Shown here piece after piece: positions 23,457 to 32,551 of a DNA stretch of 48,302 nucleotides. The DNA is from an uncultured Bacilli bacterium. Lineage in GTDB: Bacteria; Bacillota_I; Bacilli_A; RF39; UBA660. Under the pieces are notes generated by a model. That model worked only from the letters and a program-made list of their open reading frames with translations, ran no database searches and was not told where the DNA came from. Location: the NCBI GenBank assembly GCA_934090935.1, contig CAKOKD010000009.1:1-48302 (forward strand), read 5' to 3'. A program made the translations under genes and the position numbers. Numbering within the stretch: position 1 is the first letter of the stretch; every line of letters starts with the position of its first letter.

Positions 23457-24676
23457 ACACTTTCCTCATTTCTTTTTTTAGATAAAGTATAAAAATATAA
23501 TACTAGATATAAAATTAAAAGAATAAACATAAAAATCACATAGGAATACACCGATCCACTTAATTTATAACTAGAAATTAGGAAGTAACAAATAAGTGTT
23601 GATACTATAGACATAACCACATATATTAAAGTTTGCATTTTATGAACATGCAACAAAACTAGTACTTGAGAATATACATTTGAAAGCGTATAGAACGTTG
23701 CTCCAACTAATACAAGCAATAATAAATTTTTATAATCGCCTAAGTCCATTCCATATAAAATATTTAAAACTGGAATTCCTAAGATGTAAGCACAAATGAT
23801 AGACAAAACACCTATTCCAACTAGTATAATCATCATTTTACTAACAAGCTTATTAAATTCTTTATATTTTTTACTCTTAAGTAAATCATTTAAATTAGTT
23901 ATGATCGGAACAACTATATAAGCTGAACAAAGACCAATTACAGTTGATGGCATAAATATAATACCAAAAATATTTTGGGCTTCTGCTGTATCAAAATAAT
24001 CAAGCATGTATTTACATATGTTTGCAACATACATAGCTAAAAAAGAATAAATAAATATTGGCAAAGTTTCCTTAAAGATTAAAAGTATATTTCCAAAGTT
24101 AATTTTACCACTTAGATATTTTTTTACATTCCTATAATCATAAAAATATGATAGAACCACATTTACAATTATTAAGCCTATTAAAGATAATGTTATACTT
24201 TTAGTAAAATAATCTATTAAAGTAAATCCAATTAATCCAAGTACACCTTTTAAAGAAAGTGATATTCCAGATTTATAAAGATATCCATTATTTTGTAATA
24301 CTCCATATACCGCATCACTTATAGCTTCTATCATTCTAAATAAACATATAAGCATGATTACACTTAATTTAAATAAATTATACCCATTTATAATTGAGAA
24401 CAAAAAAACAATAAGTATAGTTAATAAACTGCTAAGTACTCTATAAAAGATAAAGTCTTTTGAACCAAATTTATCGCTTTTACTTATTTGGTAAACTCGA
24501 TTATAAAATGTTGCAACAATAAAGAACAAACAAATAAGTGAATAAGCATAAGTAAATACCCCTGCTTCGCTTTTCAAATTGATATGATTAATTACAATCA
24601 TAAAAAAAAGGGAATTAAATGAATTAATCGATGTTCCAATTAAATTCCATAAAAAATCACGTTTTTTATTTTCCAT
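23453..24676 (-). CDS. Wzx-like polysaccharide flippase
   Basis: I place the start at 24676, six bases after AAGGGTG; the GTG at 24685 overlaps that site. The 407 residues show about twelve membrane helices in the MATE/MOP arrangement with few charged loops, beginning KKRDFLWNLIGTSINSFNSLFFMIVINHI, a typical polysaccharide-exporter start. It should flip undecaprenyl-linked repeat units to the outer face. It overlaps the DUF2304 gene slightly. No obvious Wzy polymerase is adjacent. Confidence 0.85.
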   Translation of the reverse strand: MENKKRDFLWNLIGTSINSFNSLFFMIVINHINLKSEAGVFTYAYSLICLFFIVATFYNRVYQISKSDKFGSKDFIFYRVLSSLLTILIVFLFSIINGYNLFKLSVIMLICLFRMIEAISDAVYGVLQNNGYLYKSGISLSLKGVLGLIGFTLIDYFTKSITLSLIGLIIVNVVLSYFYDYRNVKKYLSGKINFGNILLIFKETLPIFIYSFLAMYVANICKYMLDYFDTAEAQNIFGIIFMPSTVIGLCSAYIVVPIITNLNDLLKSKKYKEFNKLVSKMMIILVGIGVLSIICAYILGIPVLNILYGMDLGDYKNLLLLVLVGATFYTLSNVYSQVLVLLHVHKMQTLIYVVMSIVSTLICYFLISSYKLSGSVYSYVIFMFILLILYLVLYFYTLSKKRNEESV

Positions 24677-25007
24677 TTCTTTCACCCTTGATTAAAGATA
24701 CTTCTTGAATAAGCATAGTTATTTGCTTTTTTTGATGAAATATTATCATAGTAAGTATTAAAGTTATACCCAAAAGTAACGTAAGCATTATTCCAACAAC
24801 CAAATTAGACATTGTAATAAATCCAAACATTTTAGCAAAAAACTCTAAAATATAAGGAAAAACAGCAATTAAAAATAAAACAAATATTGCAATAAGCCAA
24901 ACAAGCGAGTATTTTATTGGAAGTTTATTTTTTCTTAAAAGCCCAAGAATTATTACAAACCAAACTAAAGAAAATATTAAAAGTGCAATTCTTAATTTGA
25001 TACTCAT
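24666..25007 (-). CDS. DUF2304 family membrane protein
   Basis: The start at 25007 (MSIKLRIALLIFSLVWF) follows AGAGGGG. A longer frame into the upstream gene is not used. The 113 residues form three membrane helices with PIKYSLVWL between the first two and a C-terminal cytoplasmic helix (KKQITMLIQEVSLIKGE). DUF2304 genes usually sit beside a dolichyl-phosphate-mannose-synthase-like GT2, as here, and probably form a membrane partner of that enzyme. Confidence 0.82.
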   Translation of the reverse strand: MSIKLRIALLIFSLVWFVIILGLLRKNKLPIKYSLVWLIAIFVLFLIAVFPYILEFFAKMFGFITMSNLVVGIMLTLLLGITLILTMIIFHQKKQITMLIQEVSLIKGERNGK

Positions 25008-25726
25008 TATTTTCCCCTCTTTCTTAAAAGAATAGATAAAGTAACATTTATCATATAGTAGATGTTCTTCCATGAGCCAATTGAAGATTTGCCAGCTACT
25101 CTTTCTTTCATACTAACAGGAACTTCCTTTAAATTCATACCATCTAAAAGCACATCTACACTTGAAATTGGTTCTGGATATTCAAGAGGATAATGAACTG
25201 CAAAACTTTCAATGATTCGTTTATTGACTGCTCTAAACCCACTTGTCGTATCATATATTTTTTTTCTTGTTTTAAATTTTATACACCAAGAAATAATCTT
25301 TATACCTGCTCTTCTCATTCCTGAGGATTTAAACTCGCTGGATGTTGAATCAATAAATCTTGATCCAATCGTCATATCAGCATCCCCGTCCAATATAGGT
25401 TTTATAAGAGCCTCAACATAATTTACATCATGTTGACCATCACCATCGAATTGAATAGCAATATCATAATCATTATATAAAGCATATTTATATCCTGTTT
25501 GAACTGCCCCACCTATTCCTAGATTTTGAATGAGTTTAACATGGTTAATCTTATTTTCAAGCAAAATATTTTCCGTATTATCTATACTTCCATCATTAAT
25601 GAATATTACATCCAATTTATTTTTAGCATGCTTATTATAAGAAACAATATTATTATATACTCTTAAAACATTTGCTTCTTCGTTATAAGCAGGAATTATA
25701 AGTAATATTTTTGGATTTTTTTTCAT
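25007..25726 (-). CDS. DPM-synthase-like glycosyltransferase family 2
   Basis: The 239 residues show ILLIIPAYNEEANVLRVYNNI, VIFINDGSIDNT, QFDGDGQHD (metal site) and GSRFIDSTSSEFKSSGMRRAG, all typical of polyprenyl-phosphate sugar transferases (DPM1 or GtrB type). There are no C-terminal membrane helices; the adjacent DUF2304 protein may supply them. The stop overlaps that gene's start (TAATG). It likely makes an undecaprenyl-phosphate sugar, which GT-C-type membrane proteins encoded nearby could use as donor. Confidence 0.87.
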   Translation of the reverse strand: MKKNPKILLIIPAYNEEANVLRVYNNIVSYNKHAKNKLDVIFINDGSIDNTENILLENKINHVKLIQNLGIGGAVQTGYKYALYNDYDIAIQFDGDGQHDVNYVEALIKPILDGDADMTIGSRFIDSTSSEFKSSGMRRAGIKIISWCIKFKTRKKIYDTTSGFRAVNKRIIESFAVHYPLEYPEPISSVDVLLDGMNLKEVPVSMKERVAGKSSIGSWKNIYYMINVTLSILLRKRGK

Positions 25727-25763
25727 ACAACTAATCCTCTCAATCTACAATTATTATACCAAA

Positions 25764-27311
25764 TTATCCAATAAAAGAAACAAATATAGTCAATATTATA
25801 CATATATTTATAAAAATGCATGCCATATTTATCAATGAATAATTCTTTATTTCTATTTTATTTGTACCCATAAATATCGGAGCAAGCCACATGATTGGTA
25901 TAAAATATCTTCCTTGGACTCCATTTATAAACATAGTTTTATTCTTTTGAGCCGCTGCATATAAAGCATACATGATAAGCATGAATATAAGAGTTCCGAT
26001 TAAACCAGAAAACACCTTTTCAAACTTTTTAAGCTTAATATTTGTACTCTCTGAAAGATATGAAAATATAAAAATAAACAAATATATGATCGGTAGTATT
26101 CCAGCTGGATTAACTTGTCTTTGATAAAAATAATCTCCAGCAAATATATTTTGAATATATGAAAGTCCTTCATTAAATAAAGTATTAATAAGCTTATTAA
26201 AGTAAATTAATATAGTTTCAAAGAAATTATGATTACCAACACTTCTATCTATACTGATCCCCCCAATTTTCATCCAAAGAATACTTGAAAAAAGACCAAT
26301 TAGTATAAATATTGTATTGAATATATATTTAATTTTTTTATCTCCATAAACCTCTTCAGGTAATAAAAATATAATTCCAATAAGGGGAAGATATGTTGTT
26401 TTACATACGGATATCACTATCCCCATTAAAATGAGTTCAATATAATTAGATGTCTTTAACTTATTTTTATCTTTAATATACTTAAGAATTGTCGCAATAA
26501 ATAAAAATGATACTGAATTTATTACCGTATCTGCGCTTATTGATGAAGCATAAGCAAGCACGACCGGACATAAAAGCAAAATCATCATAGTCTTTTTAGC
26601 ATAAGGAATCCTTTTTAAACCTATTGCAAATATAAGCGTACAAATAAGCATGTTTGTAAGCCTTCCTAAAAGGCCAATAATATATGGGCTTAGATTTAAA
26701 ATCATGCCTATTTTCATACCAACACTTGCTGGCAAATAGTCCAAGAATACGTAACTAGCACAATGGATATACATTCTTTTTTTTACGCTTTTATTTAGAG
26801 GTATATTTATTACTTTAGAAATTTCATTATAAGTTCTATATTCTGGATATTTGTCTTTATCGTCAAATATAGTCAATTTTACACTTTCTGGAAGTTTATC
26901 CGTACCTCTACCATTTTTATCATATTTTGATGTGATTCTTCCATCTGCAATTTGATAAGCACGAATATAATGGAATGTTTCATCACTTTGAGTAAACATA
27001 GGGGGTGTAAACACATAAAAACTTGATAAAATTACCGCCACAAGAAAATATTTCTTATAATCACTTAATTTAGTATGTCTCACAATATAATATATAACTA
27101 ATCCTGCCATAATAAGCAAAATGACAAGAATAAAGAACCATACATAATAATCATAATTGTGGTTTCTTAACGTTTTCATATTGCTTGCAAGTAAGCTCGT
27201 ATAGTAAACAATTATAAAAATTATAGTTAGAAAGAAGTATAAATATTTATTTGTAAATATTTTAACAGCTATATTCTCAAGTTTTATTATTAAATCTTCT
27301 AATTTCTTCAT
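25764..27311 (-). CDS. DUF2142 family polytopic membrane protein (1)
   Basis: The 515 residues contain about twelve membrane helices. Family features are an early SDETFHYIRAYQIADG block (about residue 110) in the first extracellular loop and NGVQGRYFIPIMWLAP near the C-terminus. DUF2142 proteins resemble GT-C glycosyltransferases that use lipid-linked sugars outside the membrane. This is one of three paralogs in the operon. It lies 37 bases upstream of the DPM-like gene. Catalysis is inferred from fold and context. Confidence 0.82.
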   Translation of the reverse strand: MKKLEDLIIKLENIAVKIFTNKYLYFFLTIIFIIVYYTSLLASNMKTLRNHNYDYYVWFFILVILLIMAGLVIYYIVRHTKLSDYKKYFLVAVILSSFYVFTPPMFTQSDETFHYIRAYQIADGRITSKYDKNGRGTDKLPESVKLTIFDDKDKYPEYRTYNEISKVINIPLNKSVKKRMYIHCASYVFLDYLPASVGMKIGMILNLSPYIIGLLGRLTNMLICTLIFAIGLKRIPYAKKTMMILLLCPVVLAYASSISADTVINSVSFLFIATILKYIKDKNKLKTSNYIELILMGIVISVCKTTYLPLIGIIFLLPEEVYGDKKIKYIFNTIFILIGLFSSILWMKIGGISIDRSVGNHNFFETILIYFNKLINTLFNEGLSYIQNIFAGDYFYQRQVNPAGILPIIYLFIFIFSYLSESTNIKLKKFEKVFSGLIGTLIFMLIMYALYAAAQKNKTMFINGVQGRYFIPIMWLAPIFMGTNKIEIKNYSLINMACIFINICIILTIFVSFIG

Positions 27312-27320
27312 AAATACCTC

Positions 27321-28745
27321 CTATATCCAAAATCTAAACAACAAGAATACTACCATATAAATTCCTAAGAAACAATAATATATCAATTGAAATAAAATTG
27401 GATTTAACCTCAAAGTTTTTTCATATATTTTTTTATTTCCTAAAGGAATAAGTATAAGCGGTAATATTGGAACAAAATATCTTCCTTGTACTCCACCAAT
27501 TAACTTAATATTTTTTATATAGTAAGCCACTTTAGTTAAACTCATATTATCATAAGATTCAATTCCTATTGCAAATAAAGTCCATTCAAACATTGCTAAT
27601 ATAACAAAATATACAATTATAAAAAAGGTTGTGTATAAGATAAATAAATCTTTTTTAGAAAACTTATTATTTTCTACCTCTATTTTATCATCAATCACTT
27701 TATAATTAAACATACTAATTACAAAAACACAAATAAGCAATAACGAATCAACTATCTTGTTAGTATTGACATTAAATAATCCAAATTGTCCAACAATCGT
27801 TTTTACATAAAACAACAAATAATGTCTAATTGTTCTAGCCAACAAAATAGCTGTATCAATTGGATGACTTATAGAAGCAATTAATACTCTTCCACTATTA
27901 ATAGAAATTAAATACTTATAAGTCAAAATTCCAATAATTATTAGAACAAATGTAGTAATTACAATGCTCATAATTTTGTGTTTGCGTATATTTTCTTCTA
28001 TTTCTTTACCATTTATCTTTAAACAAAATAATCTTATTTCAAATTTTGATAAAGTCAACATAAACATTAATAAACCTAAAATTCCATAAGGGAGTTTACA
28101 AATAGTTATTATAATTAAATACAAAAACAGCAATAGTACATCTTTAAGCGTTATCTTTTCTTTGCTGAATTTAAGTTCAAATATACTAGCTATATAAAGA
28201 AAAGATATAGATAAAAGCATTACATCATATGATACTGAAGCCATTTGTTGTAAACAAATCGGCAATAACATTACCACCATCAATGTACTCTTTTTAAAAG
28301 GCATCTTTTTTAATGCTTTATTACATATAAAAACATAAAATAATAATGCAAATATTTCCATAATCATTAAGTAAAAGAATACCGGTAAATGTAAAATCTC
28401 TCCAATAATCATACCTAATGCTTGAGGCAAATGTCTTACTATTGAAACTTTTGGTATTGAAAATACTTTTTTTACATTAATTTTTTTTGATAAATCAAAA
28501 TAATCTTTTTTTTCTACTCTTGCATCTTCAAACCCCATAAGATATTCTGAACCTCGATAAGATTCACTTATTTCATTAAATTTATAATTTAAATTTCTTT
28601 CTTCATAAATCATATTAATATGAGTTATTTCATCGGGTATCATGTATAAAGGAATTATGATAGAAAGAATAAACCCAACTACTATCGTGAATATAACAAA
28701 AAATTTATTTATGTTAATTCTTTTAGCCAATTTCACATCCATCAT
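27321..28745 (-). CDS. DUF2142 family polytopic membrane protein (2)
   Basis: The 474 residues have about eleven membrane helices. YMIPDEITHINMIYEERNL (about residue 33) and IGGVQGRYFVPILPLILIP near the end are the DUF2142 signatures, with an acidic pair in the first loop. It diverges from the two other copies in length and loops, so it probably has a different acceptor or donor. Short gaps on both sides place it in the same operon. Confidence 0.82.
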   Translation of the reverse strand: MMDVKLAKRININKFFVIFTIVVGFILSIIIPLYMIPDEITHINMIYEERNLNYKFNEISESYRGSEYLMGFEDARVEKKDYFDLSKKINVKKVFSIPKVSIVRHLPQALGMIIGEILHLPVFFYLMIMEIFALLFYVFICNKALKKMPFKKSTLMVVMLLPICLQQMASVSYDVMLLSISFLYIASIFELKFSKEKITLKDVLLLFLYLIIITICKLPYGILGLLMFMLTLSKFEIRLFCLKINGKEIEENIRKHKIMSIVITTFVLIIIGILTYKYLISINSGRVLIASISHPIDTAILLARTIRHYLLFYVKTIVGQFGLFNVNTNKIVDSLLLICVFVISMFNYKVIDDKIEVENNKFSKKDLFILYTTFFIIVYFVILAMFEWTLFAIGIESYDNMSLTKVAYYIKNIKLIGGVQGRYFVPILPLILIPLGNKKIYEKTLRLNPILFQLIYYCFLGIYMVVFLLFRFWI

Positions 28746-28754
28746 AAAAAACCT

Positions 28755-30164
28755 CTAGCAATCTGGAATATCTCTTTTTCCTAAAATAACAGATATCATC
28801 AATGAAGCTAAAATGAAAGCTATAATATAGTTGTTATATAGTAATCTCGTGGTTGGAACAGGAATAGAAAAAGATATGATAACAACATTTATTATATTAA
28901 GTAATAACATCATAAAATACTTTTTATGATGTTTTATGATAAGTATTATCATAAAAACAAGCGACAAGTAGAAATACACAGCTGGACTATATAACGTTAC
29001 TATTGATAAATTATTTAAATTTGAACGCCTTAATAGCCTATCAACTATTTTAAATATTTTAGTATTTTCATTGTAATAATAATATCCGTCTACTCTATTT
29101 GATGTAGCAATGTCTAACCATACATAAGAAGCATATGTTGTATCAGGTAAAATTGGATACCAAACCATTTCTGAAGACAAGAAATAAAACTTCAAAGATG
29201 ATTCAAAATGGTTTAAAGCAATTTTAATACTTTCTTTTATATATTCTGATTCATGATTATTCAAATAATCTGTAACCTTAGTAGTTAAAACTGGATCAAG
29301 GAAGGTTGTATTATATGAATTTTCATTTAATGATTCCAAATCTACATATTTTGATAAAACTACTTTTTCTTTATCAGTTAAAATATTATTTCTCAACAAA
29401 TAACCATTTAATTGTAATGCTTTGCATTTGCCCATTCCATATGATGTAATATTCGAATCCGTTACGTTGAAGAACAATGATGTTGATTTAAGTAAGAAAA
29501 TACTTAAGATTAAAGAAACACCAAAAATAAGAGATTTCAATTTTAATTTTCCTTTTAATTTTATTAACATCATTATTATCAAAAAAAATACAAATAAATA
29601 TCCAGCATATAAACCATTATATCTAATACTCATAAATATAGCTAAAAATATAGCAAGAGCAACATAAAGTATGTTTTTGCAGTTATATTTTTGATCAATT
29701 ATTCTTTGCAAGATTAGACAAATCATAAAGAAAATTAACATAAACAAAGAGTCTTTACTATTAGTTATTACTATTAACATTATTAATGGATTAACACTCA
29801 ATAAGATTGTAATAATATATTGTAAAGCCAAAACTTTCTTATTGTTAATATTTTTGCGATTATATTTTAATAAATTACTCCACATAAATGAAAACCATAA
29901 TAATTGAAATATAGGTAATAGTAATTTACAATTAAGAAACTTCACAAAGAACATTATATATAATGTTGATATAAAAGGATTTCCTGTTGTAAACTCCATG
30001 TTATTTATTTGAATTATTTGAGAAAATGTATCAAAATTATATATTCCTGGAGCATAAACGTATAAGAAAAATAATCCAGTTAAAATCGGCATAATAAACA
30101 AAACTACATCATGTTTTGTCATATTCTTAAATTTATTTTTTATCTTCTCTAACATCTTTTTCAT
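28755..30164 (-). CDS. Polytopic membrane protein, GT-C-like (DUF6020-like)
   Basis: The 469 residues have about eleven membrane helices. The first outside loop contains APGIYNFDTFSQIIQINN with an acidic residue, and a soluble loop at about 240-360 is rich in Asn and Tyr. Such layouts occur in GT-C-type glycosyltransferases and in DUF6020 proteins near teichoic-acid and capsule loci. The family name is tentative. It sits between two DUF2142 genes in the same operon, which supports a role in surface glycan modification. Confidence 0.65.
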   Translation of the reverse strand: MKKMLEKIKNKFKNMTKHDVVLFIMPILTGLFFLYVYAPGIYNFDTFSQIIQINNMEFTTGNPFISTLYIMFFVKFLNCKLLLPIFQLLWFSFMWSNLLKYNRKNINNKKVLALQYIITILLSVNPLIMLIVITNSKDSLFMLIFFMICLILQRIIDQKYNCKNILYVALAIFLAIFMSIRYNGLYAGYLFVFFLIIMMLIKLKGKLKLKSLIFGVSLILSIFLLKSTSLFFNVTDSNITSYGMGKCKALQLNGYLLRNNILTDKEKVVLSKYVDLESLNENSYNTTFLDPVLTTKVTDYLNNHESEYIKESIKIALNHFESSLKFYFLSSEMVWYPILPDTTYASYVWLDIATSNRVDGYYYYNENTKIFKIVDRLLRRSNLNNLSIVTLYSPAVYFYLSLVFMIILIIKHHKKYFMMLLLNIINVVIISFSIPVPTTRLLYNNYIIAFILASLMISVILGKRDIPDC

Positions 30165-30174
30165 AATTCAACTC

Positions 30175-31710
30175 CTAAAAAATAAAGTTATAAAAAATAG
30201 TTACTAACGAGTATATGTTTATCATAGCCATAAAAAGTACACCATATTTTTCATTGTCCATTAAATCAAACTTGATTTTATTTGGTTTTAACACTAACAA
30301 AATTATTAATAATATTGGAATAAAATATCTTCCTTGGACTCCATTAATCACTGGATTTCTAAATGGTGTCCATTGAACATATAAACTAGTAAATATTAGT
30401 ATTATTACAGAAAATGCTATAAAACCAAATATTTTTTTAGTAATAGAATCCACTCTTATATTTTTATCTAATAATAAAGCAATGAATATAACTAAAAAAT
30501 AAGAAAATAGATAATTGCTAGAAAGATAGATGTTTAACCAACCTAAATTCGTTCCAAGCATAGTATTAAAGTAAGTAATAAAGTTATAATTTATCGTATT
30601 AAATAAAACTTTTAGATAACTATAAGGATTATATAATACAAATTGAACTTGGGAAGGACTATCTACACCAGGTTGAAATTCTACTAAATAAGATGATGAT
30701 ATTTTTAACCAAATTATGTTTAATACAATTACAACAAAAGCAAGTATTACAATTTTTACCAATTTATCTTTTCTATTTTTAAATTTTTCTTCTGGTATAA
30801 GAAAAGCTATTAAACATATAGGTAAATAAACTATTTTTAACATTGAAATCCATATTGTTAATATAGAAAATAAAGTCATTTTCTTTTTTGTCATAACTCC
30901 TGACTTTTTATCGAAACGCATATATAAAACAAATGAAACCATAGCTATTGCAACAGCATTTGTCATTGCATCAGGTGCCAAAGAAATAGCTTCCTGCATC
31001 ACCATTGGTAAAAAAGAAATCAAAAAAATGACCATTTTACCAAAAGGAATATATTTTATTGAAAAATATATTATTATTACAAAAAATATATAATTTACAA
31101 TTCTTCCTAAATATGCACTTATTAATATTGGTGCATTAAACATTCTGCCCAAACCTATTCCAATTGTTTGCGGAATATACGAAAATACCGAATATAAAGA
31201 AGTATTAGCAAAAGTATAATACTTTTCATTTCCCCTTTTATTTTTTACAAAAATATTGTCCTTTACTTTTTTATAGCTATAATCATTTAAACTATTAATA
31301 GTGATAGCATCCATATTTGTATCAAAAGCTCTTCCACCAACCTGATTCTCATTTTTATCACTCAAAAAATGTCCTTCACTTATTTCATATGACCTAAAAA
31401 AATGATTAGTTTCATCAGGCACTGAACCTATTGGTAAAATAATCATATACAAAATACCAAACAAAACACTAAATACTAAATATATTCTATGTATTTTAAA
31501 ATTCTTGTTCTTTAAATATGAAATGAAAAACATAAACACAAATTCTAAAACTAAAGAAACTAACGTGATATATTTAAAAATACTCTTTTCACCATTATTT
31601 ACATAGTAATCATTAGTTAAAGAAAAAAACAAGAAATTAATAACAAACAAACTAAAAAATAATAATATGTAATTTCTATTTAATTTTATCCAATTACTTA
31701 TTCTTTCCAT
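30175..31710 (-). CDS. DUF2142 family polytopic membrane protein (3)
   Basis: The start at 31710 follows GGGTGAATATA; a GTG at 31719 lies inside that site. The 511 residues have about twelve helices, SVPDETNHFFRSYEISEGHF (about 100) and NPVINGVQGRYFIPILLIILLV near the C-terminus, both DUF2142 signatures. The N-terminus overlaps the preceding GT2 gene. It is probably a GT-C-like extracytoplasmic glycosyltransferase. Confidence 0.82.
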   Translation of the reverse strand: MERISNWIKLNRNYILLFFSLFVINFLFFSLTNDYYVNNGEKSIFKYITLVSLVLEFVFMFFISYLKNKNFKIHRIYLVFSVLFGILYMIILPIGSVPDETNHFFRSYEISEGHFLSDKNENQVGGRAFDTNMDAITINSLNDYSYKKVKDNIFVKNKRGNEKYYTFANTSLYSVFSYIPQTIGIGLGRMFNAPILISAYLGRIVNYIFFVIIIYFSIKYIPFGKMVIFLISFLPMVMQEAISLAPDAMTNAVAIAMVSFVLYMRFDKKSGVMTKKKMTLFSILTIWISMLKIVYLPICLIAFLIPEEKFKNRKDKLVKIVILAFVVIVLNIIWLKISSSYLVEFQPGVDSPSQVQFVLYNPYSYLKVLFNTINYNFITYFNTMLGTNLGWLNIYLSSNYLFSYFLVIFIALLLDKNIRVDSITKKIFGFIAFSVIILIFTSLYVQWTPFRNPVINGVQGRYFIPILLIILLVLKPNKIKFDLMDNEKYGVLFMAMINIYSLVTIFYNFIF

Positions 31711-32551
31711 TATATTCACCCTTTATACCCTTTTTATAATCTCTATAGCCTCTATACATCATTAGAGATTTTTTTACCTTATTTTTTTCAAATAACAATA
31801 TTTTTACCCATTCTTTTTTTGTTCTACTTATTTCAGCATTACAATATTCAGGAAATAAAGTATGATACATATCATAAAGATAGTGTCTATTTCTAACCAT
31901 ATAATATCTTCTTATTGGTGAATGATGAGAAACAAACATTGTTTTTCCAAACAGCATTTTCTTTTCTGTATTTCCCAAATTATGGTTTAACTTTGCATTA
32001 AATAATTGAATAATCTCATATCCGTGACTTCGCATATTAAGACAATAATCAAAATCAACGCAATCAATAAACATCCAATCTTTAAAACCACCAATTTTTT
32101 TATGAGCCTTCAAATTAACAAAATTCCCGGATGTCATTACAAGCAAAGGCTTATTAACTTTCGGTGCTTTTCTTCCTTCGTTTTGAGGAGTCAAATGATA
32201 AGCAGATACAATGCCAACTTTCCTCATAACATATTCACTATTGTCCTCAATATAATCAATTATTTTTTTTACACTTCCTTTAGGAAAAGAACTATCTTGA
32301 TCCATTGTAAGTAAAAAATCGAAATTTTCTTTTAAAGCTCTTTTTGCTCCAATATTTAACGCATATGCAATACCTTTATTTTCCCTATTCGCAATATACT
32401 CTATTTTTTTATTATTAAACAATTCAGAATTATCGCTATTTGGCGTATTATCAACAACGTATAACTTCTCTAAATAATTAATATAAGTTTTAATATTTTC
32501 TAGTACCTTGTCATCTGGATTAAATAGTACTACTACCCCCGCATATTTCAT
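31694..32551 (-). CDS. Glycosyltransferase family 2 (rhamnosyltransferase-like)
   Basis: The 285 residues begin MKYAGVVVLFNPDDKVLENI and have YVVDNTPNSDNSELF, LLTMDQDSSFPKGSV (metal site) and MFIDCVDFDYCLNMRSHG. These are hallmarks of the WbbL/RfbF-type rhamnosyltransferase branch of GT2. The rfbD gene at 38944 fits dTDP-rhamnose as donor. The start abuts the stop of the bifunctional GT gene. Confidence 0.85.
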   Translation of the reverse strand: MKYAGVVVLFNPDDKVLENIKTYINYLEKLYVVDNTPNSDNSELFNNKKIEYIANRENKGIAYALNIGAKRALKENFDFLLTMDQDSSFPKGSVKKIIDYIEDNSEYVMRKVGIVSAYHLTPQNEGRKAPKVNKPLLVMTSGNFVNLKAHKKIGGFKDWMFIDCVDFDYCLNMRSHGYEIIQLFNAKLNHNLGNTEKKMLFGKTMFVSHHSPIRRYYMVRNRHYLYDMYHTLFPEYCNAEISRTKKEWVKILLFEKNKVKKSLMMYRGYRDYKKGIKGEYNGKNK